From assembly GCA_009841115.1 (NCBI GenBank), contig VXML01000030.1, positions 2,438-66,437 of the forward strand: DNA of 64,000 nt, read 5' to 3'. Position numbers and translations under genes: made by a program. Every line of letters begins with the position of its first letter. Positions within the stretch are counted from its first letter, which is position 1. Below are positions 52,983 to 61,752 of the stretch, one piece after another. Below the pieces are notes generated by a model that made no database searches, was not told where the DNA came from, and saw only the letters and a program-made list of their open reading frames with translations. The stretch is from Gemmatimonadota bacterium. GTDB lineage: Bacteria > Latescibacterota > UBA2968 > UBA8231.

Positions 52983-55900
52983 TGAATGATAAGCCCGTAA
53001 AAATCGGCATGAGACCTTCTCATCCAGGTGGCTTCATTCGCACGGAGATTATAGAAGAACTTGGCTTGAGTAGAGCCGAAGCTGCCAAAACGTTGAACGT
53101 ACGCCAAGCCGGGCTATCCGACTTGCTTGACGAGAAAGTGGCCCTATCTCCTGAAATAGCTCATCGTGTCGAAAAAGCCTTTGGCGTTAGTATGGACATG
53201 CTTTTGCAGATGCAGGCATGGCACGATCAGGCGGAGGTGCGTGAATGGCACGATGAGACTCTCGCTGAGTACGTGGAAGAGCGCCGCGGTAAAACCCTTA
53301 CTGTATATCAGACAGAGCCTGAGCGTCTTAACGAGGACTTCAATACTGAAGAAAGCGTACTTGCCGGCGGATACCGCTACCGCCAGGTATTCGAGGTTGT
53401 TCAGAACGCGGCGGATGCCATTCTAGAGGGTGCTGAGGAAGGGGATATAGGTGCTGCCCGCATTATTGTCCGTCTAAATGACTCGGAGCTTTATGTGGCA
53501 AACACAGGTGCGCCGTTGACCAAAGAAGGCATTGTAGCTCTTTTAGGCGCACACTCATCTTCTAAACGAAAAAACCAGATCGGCCGCTTTGGCTTAGGAT
53601 TCAAATCCCTTTTGGCACTCAACGGAAAAATCGACCTATTCAGTCGATCCGTGTCAATTCGGTTCGACCCTTTATCCTGCCAACAAACGATTCGCAATAA
53701 ACTCAGGTTGTCCCCGGATTATCTAGTACCGGGCCTAAGAATTGCCGAGGTTGTTTCGTTTGAAGACGAGGCACGGCAAGAACCTCAACTTGCAGAATTT
53801 GGTCAGTGGGCTACCACCGTTCTGCGTGCCCAGGTCAACGATGCTGACATGAAGGACCATCTTCATGAGGAGTTACGGAACTTTCCCCGCGAGTTTGTGC
53901 TATTTCTGCCTGTTGATGTTTCCCTCGAACTGAATTTCGGTCTTGAGGAAACGCGGCGAATCAAGTGCGAGCGTTCCAACGGGATCGCAGTCCTGCATGA
54001 GGGCGAGCACTCAGAGAAATGGCTCTCCATCGAGCGTATTATTCCTGTTACCAATGAGGCGGCAAAGGACGCGGGACGTCTTCACGGCAGACCCGAGGTA
54101 CCATTAATATGGGCCGTTCCGTTGAACGCTAGCGAGCAAGAAGCGGGACGATTTTGGGCGTTCTTCCCAACGGATACTTTCAGCCGCGTCCCTGGCATTA
54201 TAAACGCGCCGTGGAAGATCGATTTCGGTCGGTCAGCTTTAAGTCCTGGAGCCTACAATGAAGCATTGATGCAAGAGGCTGCCGCTCTTATTGCCGAGAG
54301 TATGCCGCAGTTAAGACAGGAGAACGATCCGGGGTGTGTCTTGGATATTTTTCCAAGGCAACTGGATTCGAAGGATGAACCCGCCGCACCCCTTGTTGAA
54401 GCACTATGGGACAGGCTGGTCGGCATGGCCATTATTCCTGACGGAACCGACAAGTTACGATATGCCGAAGCCCTGTCTTTGCACCCATTCGATGATTTTG
54501 AACTAGTCTCTCAGTGGCTTGAGTTAGTCAAACACAAAGATGCCCTCTCCCGATACGTTCATCCCTCGTGTCTCAAGAGGCAGAGACTGGCTCGGCTGAA
54601 AGAGTTACGGTCTCGGACTGAAGAGGAAGTCCCTGAAGTCGATCTCTGCGACTGGCTTGAGGCAGCTTGTACGGATAATGTTGCTGCCGCCAAAAAGTGT
54701 CTATCGCTTGTCGCCAAGCTATCCAAGATAGAAGACTGGCAGACTATCGAGACCGAGGTAAGACAAGCGAAGATCGTACTCTCTGACCGAGGCCAACTTG
54801 TAGCAGCGAAAGACGCCGTTATCGGCGGGACGACGGAGGCCATCGAGGAAGTTCAAGTTCATTGCGTTGAGCCAGCTCTCCTTGCCGATACCGAGGTACG
54901 CAAGGTCCTAACTAAGGTGCTTTCAGTCCCTGAGCTTGACAACGATGAGTGGAAACGTCGGATAAAAATAAAGATCGACTCTGCTCCTTGGGTTCATCCG
55001 TGGCAAGATGTATGGCGGCTTGTACGCGCTGCGCCCGCGTCCGTGCTTGAGGAAATCTCTGACCTTTTCGACAAACTGAAGGTTCACTGTCGCGACGACT
55101 CTTGGCGATATCGACATGAGGTATTGCTACCGGGACGAATTGTTTCGGAAACGGATAGCCATTTGTCGGAAACGGATAGCCGTTTGGTCGTAGATATGGA
55201 AACCCATGAGGCAGACAAGCATATCTTAAAAAAAATGGGCATCTCCGATTTGCCGATTAGTAGCCGATACAAATTTTTTTCCTCTAATCAATCACTTGAT
55301 GATTATGAATTTTATATATGGCAAATGAGGGAGGAGTATCAGGATCGGTGCAAGAAGAGGGGATACTCAAAACCTCGTGAATCCTATATTGATATCATAG
55401 GAGAATTTTATTTGCCATACGGAGGACTACTGGTACAGAAAGCGACTGGAATTGTCAATGCTAGAATCTCCGAGTACTTCATAAGGGAATCTCTCGGGAA
55501 CTTTTCGCCTATTAAATTCGGCCATAGCTCTAGACCAGAGAGTTACCCTGAAATTCCAATGATTCATCCGTTCATTTGGTTGCTTCGAGAATATGGAACC
55601 ATCTCTATCGAGTCAGGAAAATGTCTCGTTCCCATAAAAACGATTGTCCGGCATTTTGAGCGGCTTCGCTGTATTGAGAATCACCCTTTTTTGGAAATTG
55701 AGACTGACTTATCGGAGCTGATTGAGCAAATTCCAGCAGACTATGAGGAGAAGGGATGGAGATGGTCGACTCATGAAGAGGATGAAAAGTTCTGGACAGT
55801 GCTTGAGGCCTATTGTCTTCAAGACAGGGTTGCCCCGGATACAAGCCGCGCCATCTATGAATGGATGAGGGAAGAAAAGTACTTTCCAAATAATGTCAGT

Positions 55901-57973
55901 ACTGAAATTGAGAATGTTAAATTCAAAGACTGTTATGTCACCCAATTTCCAATTTTGGCGGAGGCAGCACTTAAAATTGGGAAGCCGACCATTGTTCTGT
56001 CTTCCGATGCTGTGGTCAATTGGATTGCACACGGGGCACAAGACCTAGAAAAGGTCATTGATCTCCACACCGATTGGAAAGCCGATAAGCCTGTTCTTCT
56101 GATTGAGGTTATTCCCGAATTTAGAGAAATTCTTGACGATGCGGGGGTTGAAAAATCATTTGTACGCTTGGTCAGCGGTCTCGAATTTCGCGTGGCAGAT
56201 AATTCGGTTGCTAATCCCTGTGTTTTGGAAGCAGGCGAGGTTTGGTTGGACCGCGAGCAATTAGGAAGTCTAAGCTGGGAAAAGCAAATGAAACTGCTAG
56301 TTGGGCAAGTGACCAACGCTGGCTGGTTTTCTGGCGACGCAACAACCGCTCTCAAGAAACTCCTCGAAGATAGCTCGCTACGTCTGCGTAAAAAGGTCGC
56401 AGAACAAGCGTCTTTGACGGAGCGTCTTCTGCTGGCTGTTCGCAGCGCCCCGAACAGACTCCTCGAAAGTTTTGACTATGCTACCCGATCTGCGATTCCC
56501 AGCGAAATATCGCAGGATGGTCCAAGGCTGGCCGAGCTCGCGCTAAACATTCATGGACCAGCCGTTTTGTCCCATCTGTCCGAAACACTGGAAGAATGTG
56601 GCCTAAAACCACCATCGCGTTGGGGGACGCAAGAAGCTCAAGATTTTGTTGCTGCTCTTGGTTTCCCGCCGGAATTCGCTGTCAGTCCCCGTGCAAAGCG
56701 TCCATCCGAACTTACTGTCTCCGGCCCTATGCCGCTTGGGGACCTTCACGATTACCAAGCCGAGATCGTCAATCAACTCAAATCTATCGTCGGCAATCGG
56801 GGTATGAAAGGCAGAGCCGTCATTAGTCTGCCAACAGGGGCCGGCAAAACGCGCGTCGTCGTCGAAGCCTCCGTCAAGCATGTTCTTAGTGCTAATTCTA
56901 ATGAAAGATATTTACTGTGGGTCGCTCAGACCGACGAGTTATGTGAGCAGGCGGTTCAGAGTTTTCGGCAGGTCTGGAGCAACAGCGGCCGGGAATGGAC
57001 GGATCTTCGAGTGGTTCGATTATGGGGCGGCAATCCCGATCCCGCACCTTCACCGGATGACGTACCGACGGCAGTCATTGCCAGTATTCAGACATTGACA
57101 GCAAGACTCGGGGCAGACCGTCTCGCGCTCCTGAAAGGCTGTGCCTTAGTGGTCATAGACGAGTCCCATCATGCGATAACGCCCAGTTATACGAAATTAC
57201 TCAACTGGTTTCTGCCTGAAGAAGAGATCAAGGACGATATTGAAAGCAGGCCTCCGGTGATTGGTCTCACGGCCACTCCATTTAGAGGGCTAAACGAAGA
57301 TGAGACAAGACGGCTGGCAAATCGGTTTAACCAAAGGATGCTGCCGGCAGCTAAGGAACAGCCAAAACTTTATGAACGTCTTTGCAAGGATGGTATTCTG
57401 TCTAGGGTCCAGGCTGAGGCTCTACAGAGTAAAGTTCAGTTTGAGTTCACAGAAGAAGAACGGGAACAACTTGAGCGGTTCAAGGAATTTCCCGAAAGTG
57501 CCCTCCAGCGTTTAGCTAAAAACGAGTCCCGAAACGAGCGTATCGTTGATTGTGTTCGTGGCGTCGTTGATGAAGGACCGATCCTTCTGTTTGCGAGCTC
57601 CGTGGAACACGCTCAGTTTCTGGCTGCCCGTCTATGCGTATTGGGAGTGCCCTCTGCTTCCATACACGGAGGTACTGAAACGGCTGTGCGTCAATACTTC
57701 ATCCGCCAGTTCCAACAGGGTGCGATCAAGGTCTTGGCGAACTACCAAGTTCTAACAACTGGATTTGACGCTCCAAAAACGTCAACAATCGTCATTGCTC
57801 GCCCGGTTTTTAGTCCTGTTCGATATATGCAAATGATTGGGCGTGGTCTCCGAGGGCCGAAAAATGGTGGAACAGATGTCTGCAAGATCATTACCGTAGT
57901 GGATAATCTGTTGCAGTATGGGGACCGTCTCGCGTATCACTATTTTATGAAGTACTACCCAAGCCGCTCTTGA
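52982..57973 (+). CDS. HigA antitoxin fused to sacsin/Hsp90-like ATPase and SF2 helicase
   Basis: One uninterrupted 1663-residue frame. Residues 8-90 are a HigA/XRE helix-turn-helix antitoxin (RPSHPGGFIRTEIIEELGLS, SPEIAHRVEKAFGVSMDMLL). Residues about 125-330 are a GHKL ATPase of the sacsin/NOV type: N box FEVVQNAADAI, ANTGAPLTKEGI, GAHSSSKR and G2 box GRFGLGFKSLL. About 330-1240 I do not recognise; it includes a 7-residue tandem duplication SETDSHL/SETDSRL near 722. The C terminus is a superfamily 2 helicase: Walker A LPTGAGKT (1283-1290), DESH (1393-1396), LTATPFRG (1429-1436), HGGT, and motif VI QMIGRGLRG (1617-1625). The gene is more A+T-rich than its neighbours, most of all around 55.1-56.1 kb, suggesting transfer. 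It probably neutralises HigB and may release it when the helicase or ATPase part senses foreign nucleic acid. Confidence 0.9.
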   Translation: MNDKPVKIGMRPSHPGGFIRTEIIEELGLSRAEAAKTLNVRQAGLSDLLDEKVALSPEIAHRVEKAFGVSMDMLLQMQAWHDQAEVREWHDETLAEYVEERRGKTLTVYQTEPERLNEDFNTEESVLAGGYRYRQVFEVVQNAADAILEGAEEGDIGAARIIVRLNDSELYVANTGAPLTKEGIVALLGAHSSSKRKNQIGRFGLGFKSLLALNGKIDLFSRSVSIRFDPLSCQQTIRNKLRLSPDYLVPGLRIAEVVSFEDEARQEPQLAEFGQWATTVLRAQVNDADMKDHLHEELRNFPREFVLFLPVDVSLELNFGLEETRRIKCERSNGIAVLHEGEHSEKWLSIERIIPVTNEAAKDAGRLHGRPEVPLIWAVPLNASEQEAGRFWAFFPTDTFSRVPGIINAPWKIDFGRSALSPGAYNEALMQEAAALIAESMPQLRQENDPGCVLDIFPRQLDSKDEPAAPLVEALWDRLVGMAIIPDGTDKLRYAEALSLHPFDDFELVSQWLELVKHKDALSRYVHPSCLKRQRLARLKELRSRTEEEVPEVDLCDWLEAACTDNVAAAKKCLSLVAKLSKIEDWQTIETEVRQAKIVLSDRGQLVAAKDAVIGGTTEAIEEVQVHCVEPALLADTEVRKVLTKVLSVPELDNDEWKRRIKIKIDSAPWVHPWQDVWRLVRAAPASVLEEISDLFDKLKVHCRDDSWRYRHEVLLPGRIVSETDSHLSETDSRLVVDMETHEADKHILKKMGISDLPISSRYKFFSSNQSLDDYEFYIWQMREEYQDRCKKRGYSKPRESYIDIIGEFYLPYGGLLVQKATGIVNARISEYFIRESLGNFSPIKFGHSSRPESYPEIPMIHPFIWLLREYGTISIESGKCLVPIKTIVRHFERLRCIENHPFLEIETDLSELIEQIPADYEEKGWRWSTHEEDEKFWTVLEAYCLQDRVAPDTSRAIYEWMREEKYFPNNVSTEIENVKFKDCYVTQFPILAEAALKIGKPTIVLSSDAVVNWIAHGAQDLEKVIDLHTDWKADKPVLLIEVIPEFREILDDAGVEKSFVRLVSGLEFRVADNSVANPCVLEAGEVWLDREQLGSLSWEKQMKLLVGQVTNAGWFSGDATTALKKLLEDSSLRLRKKVAEQASLTERLLLAVRSAPNRLLESFDYATRSAIPSEISQDGPRLAELALNIHGPAVLSHLSETLEECGLKPPSRWGTQEAQDFVAALGFPPEFAVSPRAKRPSELTVSGPMPLGDLHDYQAEIVNQLKSIVGNRGMKGRAVISLPTGAGKTRVVVEASVKHVLSANSNERYLLWVAQTDELCEQAVQSFRQVWSNSGREWTDLRVVRLWGGNPDPAPSPDDVPTAVIASIQTLTARLGADRLALLKGCALVVIDESHHAITPSYTKLLNWFLPEEEIKDDIESRPPVIGLTATPFRGLNEDETRRLANRFNQRMLPAAKEQPKLYERLCKDGILSRVQAEALQSKVQFEFTEEEREQLERFKEFPESALQRLAKNESRNERIVDCVRGVVDEGPILLFASSVEHAQFLAARLCVLGVPSASIHGGTETAVRQYFIRQFQQGAIKVLANYQVLTTGFDAPKTSTIVIARPVFSPVRYMQMIGRGLRGPKNGGTDVCKIITVVDNLLQYGDRLAYHYFMKYYPSRS
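55145..55186 (+). repeat. In-frame 21-bp tandem duplication
   Basis: TCGGAAACGGATAGCC plus five bases occurs twice in tandem with one difference, encoding SETDSHL then SETDSRL. It sits in the unassigned middle of the fusion protein, probably a flexible linker between domains. Confidence 0.85.
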
Positions 57974-58017
57974 GGAAGCGTTCACGAAGACGATTGCGGT
58001 GCGCGAGGTAGTGAAGT

Positions 58018-59436
58018 TCAGTCTTCGCCATTATCCTGTCCCTTGAGTTTGTGCAAGTATTCGCGTCCTGCCGTCGTCAGGCGGTAACGCTGCTTGCTGC
58101 TGCGCGGTTTGTCGGGGATGGTCATTTCGATTAGACCGGCCTGTAGGGCGGGGAGCAGGTAGGTTTCTCGGAAATGATCCTCGTGCTTCAAGTTGAGAGC
58201 GTCTTGGATTTGTCGTCTGCTCATTTCGCCTGATATTACCTCTAGCAGACGCACTTCCCCGGTAACTTCCCCGGTAACTTCCCCGGTAACTTGATCTTCT
58301 GGTGCCCGCACCTCGGGATTCGGCCGGAAAACAACGACGAAAAAGGCTCCCCGGACCTTAAACTCCGGTTCTGGACAGCCCTGTTCTCGCGCCTCGTCTC
58401 GAATGCGGCGAATGCCAGTGCCCGCTTTCTCGATGAATTCGATGCGGTGGAGCAGATCGGCGATTAGTGGATTGCGGCGGATGCTCTCGCGGCCGAGTTC
58501 GGCCAACTTCAGGCCCGTTGGCAGGCCGCCGGGACTTATCACCTCAATGCGATTGGCGTAGATCTCGACAAAGACGTTGGCACCCTCGAAAAACCAATCG
58601 CGGTGCATGACTGCGTTGGTGATGGCCTCGCGCAGCGCCTTCATCGGGTATTCCGGGATGTTCTCGCGGCGCAGGCTTTCGATGCGATAGGCCGTGCGGG
58701 TATTGCGCTCGATGAAGCTGAGGGCATCCTCAATGTCGGCCACAATGCCGCCGTCAAAGTCTCGTCGGTCGAGGATATGCACTTTGTCCGCTCCCTTGCC
58801 CAGCAGGCAGGTGATGTATGCCTCTGGGAAGAAGTGGCGCACGTTCTTGGCGAAGAAGAGCACACCCGCGTTGCGGAAGAGCAACTTGTCGCCTGCTCGC
58901 TCGGCAGCCTCTATGTTGACCAGCACATCTTCAACCGGCGGTTGTCCACTAATGCCGGACAGCTTGAGCCAAGCCTCGTACTTCTCGTGGTCGAAGTCCT
59001 CCGGGTAGTGGAAACGGGGACAGGGCGAGAGATCGAACCGGATCACGCCTTCACTGCGGAAAAAATCGCGGATTTCGTCGCGGCTGAGCTTTTGAGTCAC
59101 TGCTCCCTGACGCCAGAAGAAGCCATCGCTACACTGCACCGGCTTGGCGTCGCTTTCCCGTACATGCACTGCTAATACGTCATCCACCGGCTCGACTAGC
59201 ACCTTCACCGGAGGATCGCAGTTGCGGGCGATGTCCTGAATGCGGGCACGCAGGGCATTGGAGTCTTTGACGCCGATCACGGTCCCGTCATCGCGTACCC
59301 CGAGCATGAGCTTGCCCCCGACTGTGTTGGCCATGGCCACGAGTTCTCGTGAGAACGACGATGAGAGGCTCTCTTTGAACTCAAGCGTGGTACCTTCGCC
59401 TTGCTGAATGAGAATATCAAGGTCAGCAGATTTCAT
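58018..59436 (-). CDS. Schlafen AlbA_2/RecG-like ATP-binding regulator
   Basis: 472 residues from the ATG at 59436; a longer frame to 59541 would include the promoter-like sequence. The AlbA_2 domain is at residues about 8-135 (GEGTTLEFKESLSSSFSREL, ANTVGGKLMLGVRDDGTVIGV). A RecG-like/HATPase_c_4 region follows (EAITNAVMHRDWFFEGANVFVEIY, PGGLPTGLKLAELGRESIRRNPLIADLLHRI, EKAGTGIRRIRDEAREQG). The C-terminal winged-helix-like part contains a repeated VTGE (three copies). Proteins of this kind occur in defence islands and near toxins. It is convergent with the helicase gene, 44 bases away, and related to the fragment at 52541. Confidence 0.88.
   Translation of the reverse strand: MKSADLDILIQQGEGTTLEFKESLSSSFSRELVAMANTVGGKLMLGVRDDGTVIGVKDSNALRARIQDIARNCDPPVKVLVEPVDDVLAVHVRESDAKPVQCSDGFFWRQGAVTQKLSRDEIRDFFRSEGVIRFDLSPCPRFHYPEDFDHEKYEAWLKLSGISGQPPVEDVLVNIEAAERAGDKLLFRNAGVLFFAKNVRHFFPEAYITCLLGKGADKVHILDRRDFDGGIVADIEDALSFIERNTRTAYRIESLRRENIPEYPMKALREAITNAVMHRDWFFEGANVFVEIYANRIEVISPGGLPTGLKLAELGRESIRRNPLIADLLHRIEFIEKAGTGIRRIRDEAREQGCPEPEFKVRGAFFVVVFRPNPEVRAPEDQVTGEVTGEVTGEVRLLEVISGEMSRRQIQDALNLKHEDHFRETYLLPALQAGLIEMTIPDKPRSSKQRYRLTTAGREYLHKLKGQDNGED
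58253..58292 (-). repeat. 12-bp tandem repeat encoding VTGE units
   Basis: ACTTCCCCGGTA (plus strand) is repeated three times in a row plus a partial copy. It encodes VTGE repeats. The related fragment at 52541-52590 has only one copy, showing copy-number change since the duplication. Confidence 0.85.
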
Positions 59437-59513
59437 AGATTCTGAGGTCGCCAGTGTAGCTTGGTTGTGAAATCGCGGCTTTGAGTCACACTGCGAGATG
59501 GGACATGCCTCAA

Positions 59514-59541
59514 TTGATAGGGTTTGCCCGCTTGCTGTCAA
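59514..59541 (-). promoter_or_regulatory. Sigma70-type promoter of the AlbA_2 gene
   Basis: On the minus strand TTGACA (59541-59536), 16-base spacer, TATCAA (59519-59514). The leader to the ATG at 59436 would be about 70 bases. Confidence 0.6.
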
Positions 59542-59652
59542 GCTGTGGGGGTGCTATCAAGCCGATTGGAGTGTGTGCATCCCGCCTCTGGTATTGTCTC
59601 GTCCCCGTCGTCCTATACTTTAATGCAAGCAAAAAGGTGAACGCGATATAAA

Positions 59653-60660
59653 ATGGAAAACCGCGCAGGTTACACGTTGTTGCACCTCGACCAGCCCGAA
59701 GATCTGGCTGCGTACGCGCGCTCTCGGGGATGGCTTTTGCCGACGGAATCGGTGTGTGGGCTAGGCCGCGCTGGCGAAGGCAATATGAACCTCACCCTGC
59801 GAGTGCAGACCGCAGAGCGTTCCTTCATACTCAAGCAGGCGCGGCCTTGGGTCGAGAAGTACCCGACCATTCCCGCGCCCAAGGAACGGGTGCTGGTGGA
59901 GGCCGCCTTTTACCAAGCCGTTGCCGGTTGCCCGCTGGTGGCCGAGCGCATGCCCGGCTTCTTGGGTTGGGACGAGGAGAATTTTGTCGCCGCGTTTGCA
60001 GACTTGGGGGAGACCGCGGATTGTACCGATTTGTACAATGATGGCGGTGTAGCGTTTGAAGACTTGCCGGGATTGTGCCAGTGGTTAGCGGCCTTGCACC
60101 AAGCGACGTTTGACGAGCTGACCCGAGCGCGCTTGGAAAACTGCGTCATGCGCCAGCTCAACCACGAGCATCTGTACTGCCTCCCGCTGCGCCCGGACAA
60201 CGGCCTCGACCTCGACGCGGTCACGCCCGGACTGGCGCAGGCCGCTCGGGCCTTGCAAGACGACGCGGTGTATTGCAGCGCCATTGCTGAATTGGGCGCG
60301 CTCTACTTGGAAAATGGTGCCTGCTTGTTGCACGGGGATTTCTATCCGGGCAGTTGGGTGCGCGCTGGCGGGGAGGTGTGGATCATCGACCCGGAGTTTT
60401 GCTTCTTTGGCCCGCCGGAATTCGATGTGGGCATTCTCGTCGGCCACTTGTTGCTCGCCGGTCGTCCCTTGAAACTAGCGCAGTCGGCGTTTGCCCACTA
60501 CGGCACCGATCCCTCGCTTTCCCAGAGCTTGGCGCTGCAGTTTGCCGGCATGGAGATCATGCGGAGGCTCATCGGCGTAGCTCAGTTGCCGCTAGCTGCT
60601 GACCTGCCGCGCAAGGAGGCGCTATTGACGACCTCGCGGGAGTTGGTGTTGGGGCGTTAG
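59653..60660 (+). CDS. Methylthioribose kinase-like/aminoglycoside phosphotransferase family kinase
   Basis: 335 residues of the APH kinase fold. Features typical of 5-methylthioribose kinase (MtnK): the glycine loop region GLGRAGEGNMNLTLRV, then FILKQARPWVEKYPTIPAPKER with the ATP-binding Lys, the catalytic loop LLHGDFYPGSWV (Asp), and the metal Asp in VWIIDPEFCFFGPPEFDVG. MtnK phosphorylates methylthioribose in methionine salvage. This protein is shorter than usual MtnK (about 400), and no other salvage gene is here, so the substrate may be another sugar. TATACT at 59614 is a likely -10 box. The mannose-6-phosphate isomerase gene follows after 2 bases. Confidence 0.82.
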   Translation: MENRAGYTLLHLDQPEDLAAYARSRGWLLPTESVCGLGRAGEGNMNLTLRVQTAERSFILKQARPWVEKYPTIPAPKERVLVEAAFYQAVAGCPLVAERMPGFLGWDEENFVAAFADLGETADCTDLYNDGGVAFEDLPGLCQWLAALHQATFDELTRARLENCVMRQLNHEHLYCLPLRPDNGLDLDAVTPGLAQAARALQDDAVYCSAIAELGALYLENGACLLHGDFYPGSWVRAGGEVWIIDPEFCFFGPPEFDVGILVGHLLLAGRPLKLAQSAFAHYGTDPSLSQSLALQFAGMEIMRRLIGVAQLPLAADLPRKEALLTTSRELVLGR

Positions 60661-60662
60661 GT

Positions 60663-61601
60663 ATGGATACATTGCCCGAGGTCATTCCCTTGACGCCCTA
60701 TTACCGGGAGATGGTGTGGGGCGGACGCCGTTTAGCTGCGCTCTATGGCAAGGCCCTGCCAGACGATGTGCTCATTGGCGAGTCCTTTGAACTGTCGGCG
60801 TACGAGGGCCGCGAGAGTCGGACGGCGGACGGTCGCTCGTTGCGGGAGTTGGTGGAAACGCATCGCGCCGACCTAGTGGGTACTAAGATATGGGCGCGCT
60901 ACGGTGGGCGCTTCCCATTGCTTATTAAGCTACTCGACGCTCAGCAAGACTTGTCGATCCAAGTGCATCCCGACGACGAGTACGCCCAGTGCAATGGGTT
61001 GATGGACAGCGGCAAGATGGAGGCTTGGTACGTGCTGCGATCAGATGGCGGCCGCGTGGCTTGCGGGCTGGCCGAGGGCGTGGGCCGCGCGGAGTTTGTC
61101 GCCGCACACGCGGCTAATCGCGTCACCGAAGTCGTCCGCTTCTACCCGGTTGCACCGGGGGATGTGCTTTTTTTGCCGCCGGGTACGGTACACGCCTTGT
61201 GCCGAGGGGTCGTCCTCTACGAGGTGCAGCAAACGAGCGACCTGACTTTTCGCATCTACGACTACGGTCATCCGCGCGAGCTGCACTGGGAGCAGGCCCT
61301 TGAGGTCATCGACTTTGCCCAATGCCTGCCCGGGCCACTGCCGCATCCCGTGCTGCGGGGCCAAGTGCTGGTAGAGTCCGAGCATTTTGTGCTGCGCGGC
61401 TGCGGCTTAAACGGTGGACAGGCTGAGCATCGGGCCGAGGGATCGTTTTTGTCGCTGACGGTCGTCCGCGGTCGGGCGTGCGTGGGCGAGTGCGCCTTGG
61501 ACACGGGCGCGACCGCGCTGGTACCGGCTGGACGGGATTGTGCAGTCGCGCCGCTGGGAGACGAAAAATTGGAGTATCTAATCGCTTCAGTGCCCACCTG
61601 A
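60663..61601 (+). CDS. Class I mannose-6-phosphate isomerase (type 1 cupin fold)
   Basis: 312 residues, typical of the short bacterial ManA-like class. Motifs: VWGGRRLAALYG, IGESFELSAYEGRES, FPLLIKLLDAQQDLSIQVHPDDEYA with zinc-ligand residues QVH, DSGKMEAWYVL with the zinc-ligand Glu, and the active-site block FLPPGTVHALCRGVVLYEVQQTSDLTFRIYDYG (ligand His). It interconverts mannose 6-phosphate and fructose 6-phosphate in the cytoplasm, a step toward GDP-mannose or mannose use. It starts 2 bases after the kinase stop and is likely co-transcribed with it. Whether the pair share a substrate is unknown. Confidence 0.9.
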   Translation: MDTLPEVIPLTPYYREMVWGGRRLAALYGKALPDDVLIGESFELSAYEGRESRTADGRSLRELVETHRADLVGTKIWARYGGRFPLLIKLLDAQQDLSIQVHPDDEYAQCNGLMDSGKMEAWYVLRSDGGRVACGLAEGVGRAEFVAAHAANRVTEVVRFYPVAPGDVLFLPPGTVHALCRGVVLYEVQQTSDLTFRIYDYGHPRELHWEQALEVIDFAQCLPGPLPHPVLRGQVLVESEHFVLRGCGLNGGQAEHRAEGSFLSLTVVRGRACVGECALDTGATALVPAGRDCAVAPLGDEKLEYLIASVPT

Positions 61602-61752
61602 AAAGCCTTGCTGGAACGCCAGCCTCGACGACTGGTAGGATCCGGCAGGGCCTCCCTTTTCGATAATGTATCCGTTTGAATTTTTTCGGGCTTTTGAATT
61701 GCAGCGACCGCGATCGCCGCACGGCCTTGTCAACTGCTTGCTGACCTTTACT

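Noticed and set aside
58253..58292. Possible attachment site or transposon end
   Set aside because: Three 12-bp units are in-frame VTGE codons; no integrase is nearby.
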